DNA of 15,147 nt from UBA4416 sp031539425. GTDB lineage: Bacteria; Bacteroidota; Bacteroidia; B-17B0; Aurantibacillaceae. Every line of letters begins with the position of its first letter. Within the stretch, counting starts at the first letter, position 1. The stretch spans positions 1 through 15,147 of the forward strand of contig JAVKLI010000024.1 in the NCBI GenBank assembly GCA_031539425.1. Direction: 5' to 3'. A model generated the notes under the pieces. That model ran no database searches. It saw nothing but the letters and a program-made list of their open reading frames with translations, and was not told the DNA's origin. Position numbers and translations under genes: made by a program. Shown here piece by piece: positions 1 to 8,921 of the stretch.

Positions 1-143
1 AAGAGCAAATACAAGTAGTAGAAGCTAAATTAAACAACAGGCCACGAAAAAGATTTGGATATTTAACCCCTAAAGAAGTATATTTACAAACAATTAAAAA
101 CAAAGGACGAAAAGTTGCATTTATAACTTGAATCCGCCATTTA
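1..143 (+). mobile_element. Right end of an IS30-family insertion sequence (partial)
   Basis: The window opens inside an insertion sequence whose transposase C-terminus is readable up to position 131. In Bacteroidota IS30 elements the last transposase codons usually lie within or next to the terminal inverted repeat, so the element should end shortly after the stop. The right edge given here, about 143, is an estimate. The left end is outside the window, so neither the inverted repeat nor a target-site duplication can be checked. Confidence 0.45.
3..131 (+). CDS. IS30-family transposase, C-terminal fragment
   Basis: Only the last 42 codons are in the window, and the reading frame is open to the left edge. 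The segment LNNRPRKRFGYLTPKEVY at codons 10-27 is the characteristic end of the IS30 DDE integrase core, where an N-N-R-P-R-K-R-x-G-Y-x-T-P motif follows the catalytic glutamate. The chain ends in VAFIT, also typical of Bacteroidota members. The enzyme would catalyse transposition of its own element. The catalytic residues lie upstream of the window, so whether the gene is intact cannot be judged. It converges with sufD, whose stop is 149 bp away. Confidence 0.8.
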   Translation, partial: EQIQVVEAKLNNRPRKRFGYLTPKEVYLQTIKNKGRKVAFIT

Positions 144-266
144 AAAGTAGGTTATTCTTTTGCGCTTCATGAAAGCACTTGGGAGTCTAAATACATTAAA
201 ATTATAGAAGCGCCTAATGAAAGGTTAAATAACTTTTATATCTCTATTTCGCGAGTATTATTCTAA
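132..266 (+). other. Open remnant between IS30 end and sufD, origin unknown
   Basis: After the transposase stop the same frame stays open for 44 codons and ends with TAA at 264-266. It contains the segment HESTWESKYIKIIEAPNERL. There is no ATG near its beginning, so it is not an independent gene as it stands. It could be the 3' end of a gene interrupted by the IS30 element, or chance coding potential. I do not recognise the family. The sharing of frame with the transposase may be coincidence. Confidence 0.25.
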
Positions 267-279
267 AATACATTTAATT

Positions 280-1548
280 TTAAATAAACTCTAACAATGA
301 ATTTGAAATTTGTTGTTGAATATTACTGTTTTTTATAGCATTAAGTGCATTATTTGTAAATGCATGTAGCAACATTTTTTTAGCTTCTGTCTCGCCTATG
401 CCTCTTGCTTTTAAATAATAAAGTGCACTTTCATCTAACTTACCTGTTGATGTACCATGACTGCATTTAACGTCATCGGCATATATTTCTAATTGGGGTT
501 TTACATTTATTTCTGCAGTATCATCTAATAAAATATTTTTGCTACTTTGATAAGCATTGGTTTTTTGGGCATCCTTTTTTACATAAATTTTTCCATTAAA
601 TACCCCAACCGATTTATCTTTTAAAATACCTTTGTATAATTCTGAACTTTCGCAATGTGGCTCCAAATGGGCTATTTTAGTGTGGTTATCAATGAGTTGT
701 CCATTTTGAGCAATAAATAGGCCGTTTAAATCTATCTTACTATTTTGTCCGCATAAATTAACTGTGTGATTGTTTCTAATAAGTGCTGCTTTTGCCGAAA
801 ATGTAAAATAATTGTAATTACAATTTTTAGCCACATTTACAGCTTGTGTATTAACGGTATAAAAATTCCATTTGTCATTTTGTAAGGTATAGCCTTCAAA
901 ATTAGATGATTCTGAAATGTTTTTTTCGCTCGTATAATTTAAAAAACAAACATCATCGCTAATAACATGAAATTGCTCTATAATAGAAACCTTAGCATGC
1001 GATTTTACATTTATTACATTTCTATAGTTAAGTATAGCTGCTCCTTTAGTGTTTACTAATGATATAATATATATTGGTTTTGAAATGGTGCTATTTTCTT
1101 CCACTTCTAAATAAAGGCCAGTGGTGCAAAATAAATTATTTAATGCTACTAAAAAATCGTTTTGTGTTTCAATAATTGAATTAATTATTGATTTGCTTTG
1201 TATAGTATCTAAAGTACTCGCCTGAATTTTTGGTTCGTTTTTCACATCACTATAAGCTTCTTGATAAACACCATTAATAACAATAATATTAATGGCATTG
1301 GCAATTTTATACTTTTCAATTTCTAAGGCGTTAATAGTTTCAAATTGTTGTAACGGCTTTTGAAAATGTTTTCTAATAATAAACTCTATATTGCAATACT
1401 TATATTCTTCGTTTTTATTATTAGGAAATCCGCCAGTTTCAATTTGTCTAATTGCTTCCACTAAGTGGTTATCTTGTATAAATGCCACTTTTGATGCGTT
1501 GACTTGCAGGGCATCAATTACATTTTGGGTTTTAAAAGTATCAAACAT
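280..1548 (-). CDS. sufD: SufD, Fe-S cluster assembly scaffold subunit
   Basis: SufD is a subunit of the cytosolic SufBC2D complex, which builds Fe-S clusters on a SufB-SufD heterodimer driven by the SufC ATPase. The 422-residue length is normal. The C-terminal core is the usual beta-helix domain with repeated short strands (residues about 130-370). It is followed by the conserved segment CSHGTSTGKLDE, whose histidine (about residue 364) corresponds to the E. coli SufD histidine implicated in cluster formation, and then by the helical YYLKARGI..A tail shared by SufB and SufD. The start at 1548 lies 16 bp after the sufC stop, so translation within the operon is tightly linked. It is the last suf gene before the IS30 remnant; no sufS or sufE follows in the window. 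Confidence 0.93.
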   Translation of the reverse strand: MFDTFKTQNVIDALQVNASKVAFIQDNHLVEAIRQIETGGFPNNKNEEYKYCNIEFIIRKHFQKPLQQFETINALEIEKYKIANAINIIVINGVYQEAYSDVKNEPKIQASTLDTIQSKSIINSIIETQNDFLVALNNLFCTTGLYLEVEENSTISKPIYIISLVNTKGAAILNYRNVINVKSHAKVSIIEQFHVISDDVCFLNYTSEKNISESSNFEGYTLQNDKWNFYTVNTQAVNVAKNCNYNYFTFSAKAALIRNNHTVNLCGQNSKIDLNGLFIAQNGQLIDNHTKIAHLEPHCESSELYKGILKDKSVGVFNGKIYVKKDAQKTNAYQSSKNILLDDTAEINVKPQLEIYADDVKCSHGTSTGKLDESALYYLKARGIGETEAKKMLLHAFTNNALNAIKNSNIQQQISNSLLEFI

Positions 1549-1564
1549 GTTAATTTATCTATAC

Positions 1565-2314
1565 TTATTTTACAGATGCTTTTATATTGTCGTAGCCAGA
1601 ATTTTCAAGCTCTAGGGCTAATGATTTGTCACCTTGTTTTACAATTTGCCCGTTGTAAAGCACGTGTACAAAATCTGGTACAATGTATTCTAATAAGCGT
1701 TGATAATGTGTAATTAAAATCACCGCATTGTTTTTTGATTTTAATTTATTAACGCCATGTGAAACAATTTTTAACGCATCAATATCTAAGCCACTATCTG
1801 TTTCGTCTAGTATGGCTAATTGAGGCTCTAATACAGCCATTTGAAATATTTCATTTTTCTTTTTTTCACCACCACTAAAGCCTTCGTTTAAATTACGATT
1901 TGTTAACGTACTATCAATTTCTATTAATTGTTGTTTGGCTTTTACATGCTCTAAAAACTCTTTAGCAGTTAGTTCTGGTTTGTTATGGTGGGTTTTAATA
2001 GCATTAAGAGAAGCTCTTAAAAATTGCATATTACTAACTCCCGGAATCTCTACTGGATACTGAAAGGCCACAAACAAGCCTTCTCTGGCTCTTTCTTCTA
2101 TTGATAATTCTAATAAGTTTTTACCATTAAATAAAACTTCGCCTTGAGTAATTGTGTAATTTGAATTACCCGATAATACTGCACAAAGCGTAGATTTACC
2201 TGAACCGTTAGGTCCCATAATAGCATGTACTTCACCAGCATTTACTTTTAAGTTAATACCTTTTAAAATTTCTTTATCTTGTATACTGGCATGTAAATTT
2301 TTTATTTCTATCAT
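1565..2314 (-). CDS. sufC: SufC, Fe-S assembly ABC-type ATPase
   Basis: SufC is the cytosolic ATPase of the SufBCD complex. It is an ABC ATPase that works without a membrane permease and drives conformational change in SufB-SufD. Over 249 residues it shows Walker A GPNGSGKST (34-42), a Q-loop glutamine at about 85 (AFQYP), the SufC-type signature FSGGEKKKNE (146-155), Walker B LAILDE (167-171) running into the SufC-specific DETDSGLD, and the H-loop histidine at about 203 (ITHYQRLL). All catalytic elements are present. It lies 19 bp after sufB and 16 bp before sufD on the same strand, as expected for a single transcript. Confidence 0.97.
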   Translation of the reverse strand: MIEIKNLHASIQDKEILKGINLKVNAGEVHAIMGPNGSGKSTLCAVLSGNSNYTITQGEVLFNGKNLLELSIEERAREGLFVAFQYPVEIPGVSNMQFLRASLNAIKTHHNKPELTAKEFLEHVKAKQQLIEIDSTLTNRNLNEGFSGGEKKKNEIFQMAVLEPQLAILDETDSGLDIDALKIVSHGVNKLKSKNNAVILITHYQRLLEYIVPDFVHVLYNGQIVKQGDKSLALELENSGYDNIKASVK

Positions 2315-2333
2315 AATATTTATATTTGTTTTA

Positions 2334-3785
2334 TTAACCTACACTACCTTCTAAGCTTACGGCTAATAGCTTTTGAGCCTCTACAGCAAATTCCATCGGT
2401 AATTTATTAAGTACTTCTTTGCAATAGCCATTTACAATTAATTCAATGGCTTTATCAGTGTCTATTCCTCTTTGTTTGCAATAAAATAATTGGTCTTCGC
2501 CTATTTTACTGGTAGATGCCTCGTGTTCTATAACCGACGAAGATTCTTTATTTTCTATGTATGGAAATGTATGTGCCCCGCAAGTACTGCTCATTAACAA
2601 GCTATCGCATTGCGAAAAGTTACGAGCATTAATTGCGCCTCTTTTAATTTGCACCAAGCCTCTATAACTATTTTCACTAAATCCTGCAGATACGCCTTTT
2701 GAAACTATAGTAGATTTGGTATGTTTACCGATATGTATCATTTTAGTACCTGTATCAGCTTGTTGCTTATTGTTTGTTACAGCTATTGAAAAAAATGAAC
2801 CTATTGAATAATCGCCTTTTAAAATAACAGATGGATATTTCCAAGTAACGGCAGAGCCTGTTTCAACTTGAGTCCAGCTAATTTTTGAATGATCTTCTAG
2901 ACAAATACCACGTTTGGTTACAAAATTATATATCCCGCCTTTTCCATCTTTGTCTCCTGGATACCAGTTTTGTACCGTGCTGTATTTTACTTCTGCATTT
3001 TTATGCGCTACAATTTCAACAACAGCAGCGTGTAATTGAGTTTCATCTCTCTGTGGTGCCGTGCAGCCTTCTAGATAAGATACATAAGAATCTTCATCAG
3101 CAATAATAAGTGTTCGTTCAAATTGTCCTGTTCCACTAGCATTTATTCTAAAATAAGTAGATAGCTCCATAGGGCAGCGTACTCCTTTGGGAATATAACA
3201 AAATGAACCATCTGTAAATACAGCTGAATTAAGGGCAGCATAATAATTATCAGATGCAGGTACCACCATGGCTAAATATTTTTGAACTAGTTTTGGATGA
3301 TTTTGTACAGCCTCGCTAAAAGAGCAGAAAATAATGCCTTTTTCAGCCAAGGTTTCTTTAAATGTTGTTTTTACAGATACACTATCAAATACTATATCTA
3401 ATGCCACATTTGATTTTACATTGCTAATTCTTTTTTGTTCTTCTATAGAAATGCCTAATTTTTTAAAGGTTTTGAGTAATTCCGGATCTACATCATCAAG
3501 ACTATCTAATTGTTTTTTTTGTTTAGGCGCCGAGTAATAAATTATATCTTGAAAATTTGGCTTTGGGTAATTTATTTTAGCCCAATTAGGCTCTTGCATA
3601 TTTTGCCATATTTTAAAGGCTTTTAAACGAAATTCTAACAGCCATTCTGGCTCGTTTTTTTTTGTAGAAATAAATTTGATAATATCTTCATTCAAACCTT
3701 TTGGAGCTTCATCTGCATCAATATTAGTTGTAAATCCCCACTTATAATTTGTATTGAGGTGATCTTGAAGAATTTCGTTAGGCAT
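2334..3785 (-). CDS. sufB: SufB, Fe-S cluster assembly scaffold
   Basis: SufB is the scaffold on which nascent Fe-S clusters are assembled in the SufBC2D complex, using sulfur delivered from SufS/SufE or SufU. At 483 residues it has the usual family length. The C-terminal half carries the family landmarks: NARNFSQCDSLLMS, with the cysteine at about 393 equivalent to the essential cysteine of E. coli SufB, then CGAHTFPYIE, then IEHEASTSKIGEDQLFY with the conserved glutamate near 420. The middle contains the SufB hallmarks FTDGSFCYIPKGVRCP and YLEGCTAPQRDE. It follows the A-type carrier gene by 22 bp and precedes sufC by 19 bp. Confidence 0.97.
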   Translation of the reverse strand: MPNEILQDHLNTNYKWGFTTNIDADEAPKGLNEDIIKFISTKKNEPEWLLEFRLKAFKIWQNMQEPNWAKINYPKPNFQDIIYYSAPKQKKQLDSLDDVDPELLKTFKKLGISIEEQKRISNVKSNVALDIVFDSVSVKTTFKETLAEKGIIFCSFSEAVQNHPKLVQKYLAMVVPASDNYYAALNSAVFTDGSFCYIPKGVRCPMELSTYFRINASGTGQFERTLIIADEDSYVSYLEGCTAPQRDETQLHAAVVEIVAHKNAEVKYSTVQNWYPGDKDGKGGIYNFVTKRGICLEDHSKISWTQVETGSAVTWKYPSVILKGDYSIGSFFSIAVTNNKQQADTGTKMIHIGKHTKSTIVSKGVSAGFSENSYRGLVQIKRGAINARNFSQCDSLLMSSTCGAHTFPYIENKESSSVIEHEASTSKIGEDQLFYCKQRGIDTDKAIELIVNGYCKEVLNKLPMEFAVEAQKLLAVSLEGSVG

Positions 3786-3807
3786 ACTAAATAATTATTA
3801 AAAAAGA

Positions 3808-4134
3808 TTATACAGCAAATGAATCACCACAACCACAAGAGCGTGATGCGTTAGGATTTTTAAATACAAAGCCTTTTCCGTTAAGTCCACCACTATAATC
3901 AAGTTCTGTACCTATAAGGTATAAAAAACTTTTTTTATTAACTACAACTTTTATATTATTGTGTTCAAATACTTGGTCACCTTCATTGATCACATTATCA
4001 AATTCTAAGTTATACATTAACCCAGAGCATCCGCCACCATCAACGCCTACACGGATAAAGGTATCGGCTGGTTTATTTTCATTTTTTATAAGTTGTAACA
4101 CATGCATCTTTGCATATTCGCTAACAGTAATCAT
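3808..4134 (-). CDS. sufA: A-type Fe-S carrier (SufA/IscA/ErpA family)
   Basis: This small cytosolic protein of 108 residues accepts Fe-S clusters from the SufBCD scaffold and passes them to target apoproteins. All three cluster-ligand cysteines of the HesB/IscA family are visible: C36 in the GGGCSGL motif, and C100 and C102 in the terminal SCGCGDSF motif. The family strand LDYSGGLNGKGFVFKNPNA precedes the CxC. It is the first gene of the suf operon, 22 bp upstream of sufB. The exact A-type subfamily (SufA, IscA or ErpA) cannot be decided by eye; the symbol rests on operon position. Confidence 0.92.
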   Translation of the reverse strand: MITVSEYAKMHVLQLIKNENKPADTFIRVGVDGGGCSGLMYNLEFDNVINEGDQVFEHNNIKVVVNKKSFLYLIGTELDYSGGLNGKGFVFKNPNASRSCGCGDSFAV

Positions 4135-4168
4135 ATTTACGTTTATTTAGAATTAATCTTAAAAAGGT

Positions 4169-4176
4169 TAAAGGTA
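4169..4176 (-). promoter_or_regulatory. Candidate -7 box for the suf operon
   Basis: Read on the minus strand this is TACCTTTA, a fit to the relaxed Bacteroidota -7 element TAnnTTTR, 34 bp upstream of the sufA start. No clear TTTG -33 element is found at the expected spacing, so this is only a candidate. No IscR- or SufR-like palindrome is evident in the 185-bp divergent intergenic region. Confidence 0.25.
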
Positions 4177-4282
4177 TTATTTTTTTTTGTAAGTGTATAA
4201 TGATGGTAATTTTTTTGTATGGTATCAGGTTCAACTTTCAAATGGCCCATTTCCTTGAACATGAGATGCGTTATTTTTAACA

Positions 4283-4290
4283 TACATTTG
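4283..4290 (+). promoter_or_regulatory. Candidate -7 box for the 4320-8887 transcript
   Basis: TACATTTG is an exact match to the Bacteroidota sigma-ABfr -7 element TAnnTTTG. It lies 29 bp before the ATG at 4320, which fits a short leader. A TTG at 4255-4257 is slightly too far upstream to be a canonical -33 element. Confidence 0.35.
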
Positions 4291-4319
4291 TTTTTATTAA
4301 AATATTTGTTACCATTGTT

Positions 4320-6182
4320 ATGAAGTTTATGAAACAATCTATTTTTCTTTTTAGTTTAATGGTGCTATGCGTTAAGTTAATAAATGCTCAAGTTAAAAAT
4401 GACATTCGTTATTATAGTTTAAATAGTGTAATTAATTTTAATCAAGCTAAAGAAGGATTTAATACCCAGCTTTTATTTACGGAAGCGCCTAAACCAGCTT
4501 CAGAAAAAATGGTTATTTATAATTACCCACAATCTCAAAACACCAATCAAATTAAAAAAACTTCAGGCTTACTGCCTAACTTAAGTTGTGGTATTAGTTT
4601 TTTTGGCAACACTTGGGGCGGCTCTACGCCTAATGATAATGATATGGCTATATCTAACGATGGCTACCTTGTATCTGTTGTAAATACCAATATATATATG
4701 GTGCACACCAATAGTTTAAGTAATTCTGTGTCAAAATCTTTATCTGCATTTACCGGTACTTTAATAGCTAACCATAGAGAATTTGACCCTAAAATACTGT
4801 ACGACCCAGAGGCAGATAGATTTATTTTTATGTGTTTAAATGGTAATACAAGTGCTACAAATTCGTTAGTATTTGGTTTTTCTCAAACCAATAATCCTAC
4901 AAGTAATTGGAATATGTATATATTACCGGGCAATCCGCTAAACAATAATCTATGGTCGGATTACCCAATGCTAGCTTTAACTAAAAAAGATGTGTTTTTA
5001 ACCGTCAATTTATTATATAATGATAGCAGTTGGCAAACAGGCTTTGTAGAAACACTCATTTGGCAAATAGGTAAAAAGCAGGGCTTTGCGGGGGCACCAT
5101 TGAAAACCAAACTTCATAGTAACATTAGGTATGAAGGTAAATCGATTCGGAATTTATGTCCAGCAAAAGGGGGAGATAAACTATATGGCCCAAATATGTT
5201 TTATGTTTCAAACAGAAACTTTGCCTCGCAAAATGATTCAATATTTATTGTAGAAACTACAGATACCATAGGGGGTGCAAATAATTCAATTAACGTAAAG
5301 GTTTCAAAATCAAATCAACTGTATTATTTTCCACTTGGGGCATCGCAACCTATAGCTAGTCAAACATTAGCAACAAATGATGCCAGAGTATTGAGTGCTT
5401 TTTTTTTAAACAATAAAATTCAATTTGTAAATAATAGTAAGGCAGCTACAAATTCATTATCTACAGTGTATTATGGTGTTATTGACAATCCTTCATCTGC
5501 TAGCCCTATTACTAAGGGGTATTTAATAGAAAATGATACTGTAGAATTTGGTTATCCTAATATTTCTTACGCTGGCTTAAATGCAAATGATTTTACAGCA
5601 CTTATTAATTTTAACCATTCCAATAAAAGTATTTTTGCAGGACTTTCAGCTGTTAAAGCAGATGGACAAGGAAATTTTTCAAAAGTATTTAGAATTAAAA
5701 ATGGTACAACTGCTGTTAATCTTTTAACAGCAAATTTGGAACGCTGGGGCGATTATTCTGGGTCACAAACAAAATACAACAACCCAGGTGAAGTATGGGT
5801 AAGCGGTTATAATAGCTATAGACATAGTATAAGCTACCCTAATGCCCATGGTACTTGGATAGCGCAAATAGGTATTAACGATTCAAAAGTAACTATGTCA
5901 AATAATGATACTCAAAAAGCTTTAACGCCTCAATTAGCAGTGTATCCTAACCCGATAGAAGATATGGTGAGTGTTAGTTTTGAATTAGACAAAGCAGATG
6001 AACTAACGTTTAAGTTATATGATATAAACGGAAAATTACTAAACATATTACTTCAAACGGTAGTAAGGCCACCATATAATACCGTGCAAATAAATTTAAA
6101 TACCTTAAGTTCGGGTGTATACTTTTTAAAAATATCCGGAACTAAGACCAAAGAGATTAGCAAAAAAATAATTAAAAACTAA
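4320..6182 (+). CDS. Secreted protein with T9SS type A C-terminal sorting domain
   Basis: A predicted extracellular or surface protein of 620 residues. The N-terminus is a signal peptide: Lys, a hydrophobic stretch IFLFSLMVLCV, then a cleavage site near INAQ at 24. An ATG three codons downstream (4329) gives a more typical signal peptide and may be the true start. The body (about 60-525) lacks a family I can name; it has recurring Asp-Pro, Trp and Tyr-rich beta-strand-like segments such as FDPKILYDPEADRFIF and ERWGDYSGSQTKYNNPGEVW, suggestive of a propeller-like fold. The last 80 residues are a classic Por_Secre_tail: VYPNPIEDMVSVSF, then LYDINGKLL, then LSSGVYFLKI. This tail directs outer-membrane passage by the type IX system. 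The next gene starts 2 bp after its stop, so the two are almost certainly co-transcribed. Confidence 0.85.
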   Translation: MKFMKQSIFLFSLMVLCVKLINAQVKNDIRYYSLNSVINFNQAKEGFNTQLLFTEAPKPASEKMVIYNYPQSQNTNQIKKTSGLLPNLSCGISFFGNTWGGSTPNDNDMAISNDGYLVSVVNTNIYMVHTNSLSNSVSKSLSAFTGTLIANHREFDPKILYDPEADRFIFMCLNGNTSATNSLVFGFSQTNNPTSNWNMYILPGNPLNNNLWSDYPMLALTKKDVFLTVNLLYNDSSWQTGFVETLIWQIGKKQGFAGAPLKTKLHSNIRYEGKSIRNLCPAKGGDKLYGPNMFYVSNRNFASQNDSIFIVETTDTIGGANNSINVKVSKSNQLYYFPLGASQPIASQTLATNDARVLSAFFLNNKIQFVNNSKAATNSLSTVYYGVIDNPSSASPITKGYLIENDTVEFGYPNISYAGLNANDFTALINFNHSNKSIFAGLSAVKADGQGNFSKVFRIKNGTTAVNLLTANLERWGDYSGSQTKYNNPGEVWVSGYNSYRHSISYPNAHGTWIAQIGINDSKVTMSNNDTQKALTPQLAVYPNPIEDMVSVSFELDKADELTFKLYDINGKLLNILLQTVVRPPYNTVQINLNTLSSGVYFLKISGTKTKEISKKIIKN

Positions 6183-6184
6183 AC

Positions 6185-8887
6185 ATGAAACTATTTGCCT
6201 TAGTATTTGGCATTTGCTGCATTCCATTTAATAATATTTTTTCTTTTCATAATAGGGCAGGCGAAATTACCTACAAATGGGTAGGCCCCAACCCTTACAC
6301 TTACGAAATAAAAGTTACTATTTATACTAATTTAGCTAACTCTGGCGGTAATGAGCCGCCAGATAGATGCGACATTAAATTAAATTTTGGCGATGGTACC
6401 AATGATCCAAAAGTATTAAGAACAAATGGTGTAGCCTCTAATGCCTGCACTGCACCCGCATTATCAGGCGTAGAAATAGTGCCAGGCTTAACCAGATTAA
6501 ATGAGTATGTGATTAAACACACCTACCCTGGGCCAGGCACTTATGTTATTACCATGGAAGATCCCAACCGAAATGCCAATGTATTAAATATGAGTAACTC
6601 ATCTAATCAAAGTTTTTATGTAGAATCAATGCTTACTATTCCTATGTTTTCTGGAAAAAATAGTTCGCCTTACTTATCATTTCCTCCTATAGATAAAGGC
6701 TGCACCAACCGATGTTTTGAGCATAACCCAGGTGCTTATGATGTAGATGGAGATAGTTTATCTTATGAATTATCTTATTGTTATTCGAGCCAAGGCGTTA
6801 CTTGTTTTGGTTACTCGTATCCTGGGGCTGGGGCTAATGGTAGTTTTTCTATTCATCCTACTAAGGGAACTTTAACTTGGTGTTACCCACAATTACAAGG
6901 CGAATACAACATTGCGTTTAGAATTAAAGAATGGCGCAAAAATTTTGATGGCCAAATGCAATTATTAGGCAGTGTATTAAGAGACATGCAAGTTACAATT
7001 GGCGCTTGTAACAACGACCCTCCAATTATTTTACCAATAAGAGATACCTGTATAGTGGCAGGTTCTGGCATTTCAAAAAATGTAATAGCAAGTGATATAA
7101 ACGGAGATGTAATTTCATTAATATCTAATGGTGCGCCTTTTGGTGTTAAAGCACCTTATGCTACTTTTTTTTCAAACCCTGCTACTGCTACGGTAAATGG
7201 CATATTTAATTGGCAAACGGCTTGTGAACACATCCGTTTAAACCCTTATCAAGTTACCGTTAAAGCAACTGATAACAGCTCTGCTATACAATTAGTAAGT
7301 TTTAAAACCTTTAATATTTCTGTTTTGGCTCCACCTCCAGAATCTTTAACTGCCTTACCAGATGGTTCTAGCATAAAATTAAAATGGTACAAACCAAAAT
7401 GTAAACTAACTACAGAAACAAATAAAATTTTGTATTACAAAATTTATCGCAAAACCAATTGTGATGTTTGGAAACAAGCTTATTGTAATACAGATATTCC
7501 AATATCATCAGGCTATCAATACATTGGATATAGTTTAAATATAAATGATACCACTTATACCGATACTAATAATAGCCAAGGATTTACACCAGGTATTAAT
7601 TACAGCTATTTAATTACGGCGTTTTATTATGATGGTACGGTGAGTTACGCATCTAATCAAGTATGTGTGCAACTTAAAAAAGATGTTCCCTTACTTTTAA
7701 ATATTAATGTTAATACAACTGATAATGCTCAAGGCTCTATGTTAGTACGGTGGACAAAACCTATATTAGGTGCTAATGGCTTAGATACAAGCATATATAA
7801 AGGCCCGTATGAATTTAGATTGTTAGCAAAATCAAATGCCAGCTTTAGTTCTTACACTAACGTTTATTCAATATCTAAACAATTTTTTAAAGCAATTACA
7901 AACTATGCCGATACAAATTATACGCACACATCTATCAATACATCACAGTTACAGTGGACCTATAAAATAGAATTTTATTCAAACGGTACCTTTATTGGAA
8001 GCGGGAAGATTGGCGAATCGGTGTATTTAAAATCAATATCTGATTTTAAAAAAATTACATTAAGCTGGAATGCCCAAACGCCTTGGATTAATTCATCTTA
8101 TAACATATATAGAAAAATGCCAGGCTCCATTGTGTATAATCAAATAGCTACCACTACATTACAAGCATTTACAGATAGCATGCTTGTAAATAATAGACCG
8201 TATTGTTATAAAGTGCAATCTATAGGCGCATATTCCGACCCTCTATATAAAAACACTTTATATAATCAATCTCAAGAAATATGTGCCAAACCAATTGACA
8301 CTATTCCCCCATGCGCTCCTACACTTACAATTAGTGCCGACTGTGAAAAATCTTCGATTAATTTAAAATGGAACAACCCAAATAAAACCTGTAGCGATGA
8401 TGCTATAAAATATTTCGTATACTTTACTAACACAGATACTGCACCTCTTTCATTATTAGATTCTATAAAAAAAATGAATGATACCATTTTACAATTTGAT
8501 AACTTAAAATCTATAGCGGGATGTTACGCTATAAGTGCCGTTGACTCGTTTCAAAATGAAAGTTTGAAAAGCAAAAAAATCTGTATTGAAAACTGTCCAG
8601 AGTTTATATTACCTAATATAGTTACATTTAACGCCGATGGCATCAATGATATTTTTAAAGCTATTAAAAATAAATATGTTGCCAATCTTCAATTATCTAT
8701 TTACAACAAATGGGGTGTATTAGTGTATGAAACTGACAATGCCAATTTTAAGTGGGATGGAAAGATGAACGGTAGTAATGATAAAGTATCTGAAGGGGTT
8801 TATTATTTTGTATGTACTATTAACGAAATAAAATTAAAGGGTATAGTGCCTCGTATTTATAGCGGATTTTTTTATGTGATGTTGTGA
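6185..8887 (+). CDS. Large surface protein with gliding-motility (CHU_C, T9SS type B) C-terminal domain
   Basis: A 900-residue predicted secreted protein. Residues 1-20 are a signal peptide (MKLFALVFGICCIPF...). The mature part begins with FHNRAGEITYKWVGPNPYTY, an N-terminal domain recurrent in large Bacteroidota adhesin-like proteins, followed by a PKD-like LNFGDGTND segment. Residues about 380-800 look like several fibronectin type III-like modules with cysteine pairs (for example LKLKW/YKIYRK and ITLSWN/YNIYRK patterns). Residues about 808-900 are the CHU_C domain: LPNIVTFNADGINDIFKA, then IYNKWGVLVYE, then WDGK, then EGVYYFVC. This domain is a T9SS type B sorting signal that often anchors proteins at the surface. 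The start is fixed by the 2-bp spacing after the upstream gene. The substrate or binding partner is unknown. Confidence 0.88.
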   Translation: MKLFALVFGICCIPFNNIFSFHNRAGEITYKWVGPNPYTYEIKVTIYTNLANSGGNEPPDRCDIKLNFGDGTNDPKVLRTNGVASNACTAPALSGVEIVPGLTRLNEYVIKHTYPGPGTYVITMEDPNRNANVLNMSNSSNQSFYVESMLTIPMFSGKNSSPYLSFPPIDKGCTNRCFEHNPGAYDVDGDSLSYELSYCYSSQGVTCFGYSYPGAGANGSFSIHPTKGTLTWCYPQLQGEYNIAFRIKEWRKNFDGQMQLLGSVLRDMQVTIGACNNDPPIILPIRDTCIVAGSGISKNVIASDINGDVISLISNGAPFGVKAPYATFFSNPATATVNGIFNWQTACEHIRLNPYQVTVKATDNSSAIQLVSFKTFNISVLAPPPESLTALPDGSSIKLKWYKPKCKLTTETNKILYYKIYRKTNCDVWKQAYCNTDIPISSGYQYIGYSLNINDTTYTDTNNSQGFTPGINYSYLITAFYYDGTVSYASNQVCVQLKKDVPLLLNINVNTTDNAQGSMLVRWTKPILGANGLDTSIYKGPYEFRLLAKSNASFSSYTNVYSISKQFFKAITNYADTNYTHTSINTSQLQWTYKIEFYSNGTFIGSGKIGESVYLKSISDFKKITLSWNAQTPWINSSYNIYRKMPGSIVYNQIATTTLQAFTDSMLVNNRPYCYKVQSIGAYSDPLYKNTLYNQSQEICAKPIDTIPPCAPTLTISADCEKSSINLKWNNPNKTCSDDAIKYFVYFTNTDTAPLSLLDSIKKMNDTILQFDNLKSIAGCYAISAVDSFQNESLKSKKICIENCPEFILPNIVTFNADGINDIFKAIKNKYVANLQLSIYNKWGVLVYETDNANFKWDGKMNGSNDKVSEGVYYFVCTINEIKLKGIVPRIYSGFFYVML

Positions 8888-8895
8888 TTATAGCC

Positions 8896-8912
8896 TATCC
8901 ATTTTTTGGATA
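8896..8912 (+). terminator. Short hairpin after the CHU_C gene, possible terminator
   Basis: TATCCA, five T, then TGGATA form a 6-bp stem beginning 9 bp after the stop at 8887. There is no following T tract on the plus strand, so it is a weak candidate for transcription termination or 3' end protection. Confidence 0.25.
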
Positions 8913-8921
8913 ATAACAGAT

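Noticed and set aside
4143..4337. A 64-codon minus-strand ORF covering the intergenic region before sufA and the start of the T9SS gene.
   Set aside because: It overlaps the signal-peptide codons of a well-supported gene and both candidate promoters, has a low-complexity Lys/Asn-rich translation, and resembles no family.
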